The notes beneath the pieces are model-generated. The model was not told the DNA's origin. It ran no database searches and worked only from the letters and a program-made list of their open reading frames with translations. A stretch of DNA of 7,490 nt from positions 1-7,490 of the forward strand of contig CAMLRE010000095.1 of NCBI GenBank assembly GCA_946482355.1. Reading direction: 5' to 3'. Below are positions 6,495 through 7,490 of this stretch, in pieces (position 1 is the first letter of the stretch; the number at the start of each line of letters is the position of its first letter). Position numbers and translations under genes: made by a program. Source of the stretch: an uncultured Bdellovibrio sp. (GTDB lineage: Bacteria > Bdellovibrionota > Bdellovibrionia > Bdellovibrionales > Bdellovibrionaceae).

Positions 6495-6515
6495 CCTCCG
6501 CGCGCCTAAGGCGCG
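6495..6515 (-). promoter_or_regulatory. guaC Shine-Dalgarno with an abutting hairpin
   Basis: GGAGG (plus-strand 6495-6499) lies 5 nt before the guaC ATG and decides that start. One nucleotide upstream in the RNA ends the hairpin CGCGCC-TTA-GGCGCG (6501-6515), whose loop and 3' arm contain the stop codon of the preceding gene. A ribosome terminating there would melt the hairpin and clear the Shine-Dalgarno, so coupling or translational control is plausible. The base pairing is seen; the control is inferred. Confidence 0.5.
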
Positions 6516-6541
6516 ACTATCCCTTCGCGTGCCGTAGGCAC
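6501..6541. repeat. Two-hairpin palindromic (REP-like) element
   Basis: Two perfect GC-rich palindromes with 3-nt loops lie 13 bp apart: CGCGCC-TAA-GGCGCG (6501-6515) and GTGCC-GTA-GGCAC (6529-6541). The layout resembles bacterial interspersed palindromic elements. It supplies the last 11 codons (VPTAREGIVAP) and the stop of the minus-strand membrane-protein gene. Only one copy is visible in this window, so repetition in the genome is unproven. Confidence 0.5.
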
Positions 6542-7300
6542 AACTAGCTCTTTCGAGTCATCGTCTTTAATAAATTTTAAGATTAATTTTAAAATATAGT
6601 AATGAAAAATAATTACGATCACCGCATCAACGGCTGTCAGCATTGAAGCATAAACAAAGTAGTCGCGAAAGACGCGGTACTGATCCATACCTAAGGATAA
6701 AGCCATCGGTAAAATAAAAGTAAACATAGTCATGTAGACTAATAACCAAAACCAGTATTTCTTAGAGATCTTTTGCGCAAGCTTTAGAGCATCGACTTCG
6801 CCAGCTTGGTAGCGTTTCGAGAAAAACACCACGAACGGCACTGGCATATATAAGAAGAACTTAACGATACCTGGAATAATAAATAGAAACGTCCAAAGAA
6901 ATGTCTTACCCCAAGATCTGAGTGTTTCTAAAAACGATAATTCAAAGTGCTCTCCGATAAAATCGGGAAGGTTAGTCGGGATAAACTGACTGTAATCTTG
7001 GTCTTGGATTGAACGGGCTAAAGCATAGCTTGCAAAAAAGCTAACCACTAAAGGAAAGAAAAGTGATGAAAAAATAGAAACCGAACCATAAAACCAAATG
7101 GCCTGTGATAAACCCTGCGGCGAACGCAAAATAGCTTCAATTTTAGAATTTATAAACTGATCTATTGTTCCTGAGACTAATAACGCTAAAAAAATTGGCA
7201 AAAATGCGACTTTTATCGCCTTGAAGATGTTGAATGTTCTTAAATTTTGCTCATTAGACACAACATGATTCATCATTGGCTGAGATGCTGAATGAGTCAA
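6506..7300 (-). CDS. Multi-pass inner-membrane protein, weakly DUF975-like
   Basis: A 264-aa integral membrane protein with about five hydrophobic segments (roughly 28-47, 68-93, 132-160, 182-203, 213-240) and no signal peptide. The block FLWTFLFIIPGIVKFFLYMPVPFV (positions 134 onward) resembles the LWxLLFIIPGIxKxxxYxMxP core of DUF975-type membrane proteins, which is the only family hint; its function is unknown. The start is a TTG at 7300, preceded by AAGGA at a 7-nt spacing; the in-frame ATGs at 7276 and 7273 have no Shine-Dalgarno. It is first in a tight run with guaC and murI (16-bp gap). The last 11 residues are encoded by a palindromic element and probably are not part of the ancestral protein. 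Confidence 0.7.
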   Translation of the reverse strand: MTHSASQPMMNHVVSNEQNLRTFNIFKAIKVAFLPIFLALLVSGTIDQFINSKIEAILRSPQGLSQAIWFYGSVSIFSSLFFPLVVSFFASYALARSIQDQDYSQFIPTNLPDFIGEHFELSFLETLRSWGKTFLWTFLFIIPGIVKFFLYMPVPFVVFFSKRYQAGEVDALKLAQKISKKYWFWLLVYMTMFTFILPMALSLGMDQYRVFRDYFVYASMLTAVDAVIVIIFHYYILKLILKFIKDDDSKELVVPTAREGIVAP

Positions 7301-7307
7301 CGAAAAG

Positions 7308-7312
7308 TCCTT
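7308..7312 (-). promoter_or_regulatory. Shine-Dalgarno that decides a TTG start
   Basis: AAGGA on the minus strand lies 7 nt upstream of TTG at 7300-7298 and has no equivalent before the two internal ATGs, which supports the TTG as the true start of the membrane-protein gene. Confidence 0.6.
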
Positions 7313-7333
7313 TTAAATTTTTTATGAAAAGGC

Positions 7334-7362
7334 GTGACAAAGTGTTCAGAGACCCTTAGATT
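7334..7362 (+). promoter_or_regulatory. Promoter of the tRNA-Leu gene
   Basis: GTGACA (7334-7339, 5 of 6 against TTGACA), a 17-bp spacer, and TAGATT (7357-7362, 4 of 6 against TATAAT) point toward the tRNA. Transcription would start near 7369, about 27 nt before the mature 5' end. The spacing and position are what is expected for a sigma-70-type tRNA promoter. Confidence 0.5.
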
Positions 7363-7395
7363 CAAAACTCACTTTTTAATGGTGTTACTTTCAGT

Positions 7396-7487
7396 GCCTC
7401 GGTGGTGAAATTGGTAGACACACAGGACTTAAAATCCTGAGCTTCGTTAACACGGGCGTGCCGGTTCAAGTCCGGCCCGAGGCACCA
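7396..7487 (+). tRNA. tRNA-Leu (anticodon UAA)
   Basis: Complete class II tRNA. Acceptor arms GCCTCGG (7396-7402) and CCGAGGC (7477-7483) pair perfectly, with discriminator A7484 and an encoded CCA at 7485-7487. Anticodon stem CAGGA/TCCTG (7423-7427 with 7435-7439) closes a 7-nt loop with anticodon TAA at 7430-7432, reading UUA and UUG. T arm GCCGG/CCGGC (7460-7464 with 7472-7476) has loop TTCAAGT. A long variable arm (7440-7459) and the A discriminator are the leucine identity features. It is divergent from the membrane-protein gene. Confidence 0.97.
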
Positions 7488-7490
7488 TTT

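Noticed and set aside
7396..7487. tRNA-Leu as an integration site for an island
   Set aside because: No duplicate of the tRNA 3' end and no integrase are visible in the window; the gene lies at its edge.

Overview
The window reads as a slice of an AT-leaning (roughly 40% GC by eye) Gram-negative chromosome with ordinary, densely packed, housekeeping-type genes. The cell-wall genes are of the diaminopimelate (mDAP) type, and two products are lipoproteins with lipoboxes. The mixture of murein-peptide salvage, a lipoprotein murein endopeptidase, GMP reductase and glutamate racemase would suit a predatory member of the Bdellovibrionota. That assignment is an inference from gene content and style, not something the sequence proves.

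Left part (1-1924): a minus-strand pair made of an MpaA-type murein peptide amidase and the first 18 codons of a translationally coupled next gene that runs off the window. Divergent to it, only 17 bp away, is a plus-strand diaminopimelate decarboxylase-like gene. MpaA releases mDAP from murein tripeptide and LysA turns mDAP into lysine, so the divergon looks like a murein-to-lysine salvage unit. A 53-bp convergent gap (1925-1977) holds two GC-rich hairpins next to the two stop codons.

Middle and right (1978-7300): five minus-strand genes, in transcription order: a five-helix-type inner-membrane protein (TTG start), a CBS-less IMPDH/GMP reductase family enzyme (guaC), glutamate racemase (murI), a small YiiX/NlpC-P60-like papain-fold lipoprotein, and a long lipoprotein with a C-terminal M74 (MepA) endopeptidase domain. 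The first three are tightly packed (gaps of 16 and 2 bp). The two lipoprotein genes have their own leaders (83 and 158 bp).

The most interesting non-gene signal is a ~50-bp direct repeat: the last codons and 3' flank of murI recur just downstream of the YiiX-like gene. The third-position differences in the last seven codons are all synonymous. This suggests that the YiiX-like gene was inserted at, or duplicated together with, the 3' end of murI, leaving a displaced murI tail in front of the mepA-like gene. A second unusual signal is a palindromic element that supplies the last 11 codons and the stop of the membrane protein gene and abuts the guaC Shine-Dalgarno. At the right edge is a complete tRNA-Leu(UAA) on the plus strand with a recognisable promoter. 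No complete mobile element, CRISPR array or defence system was seen.
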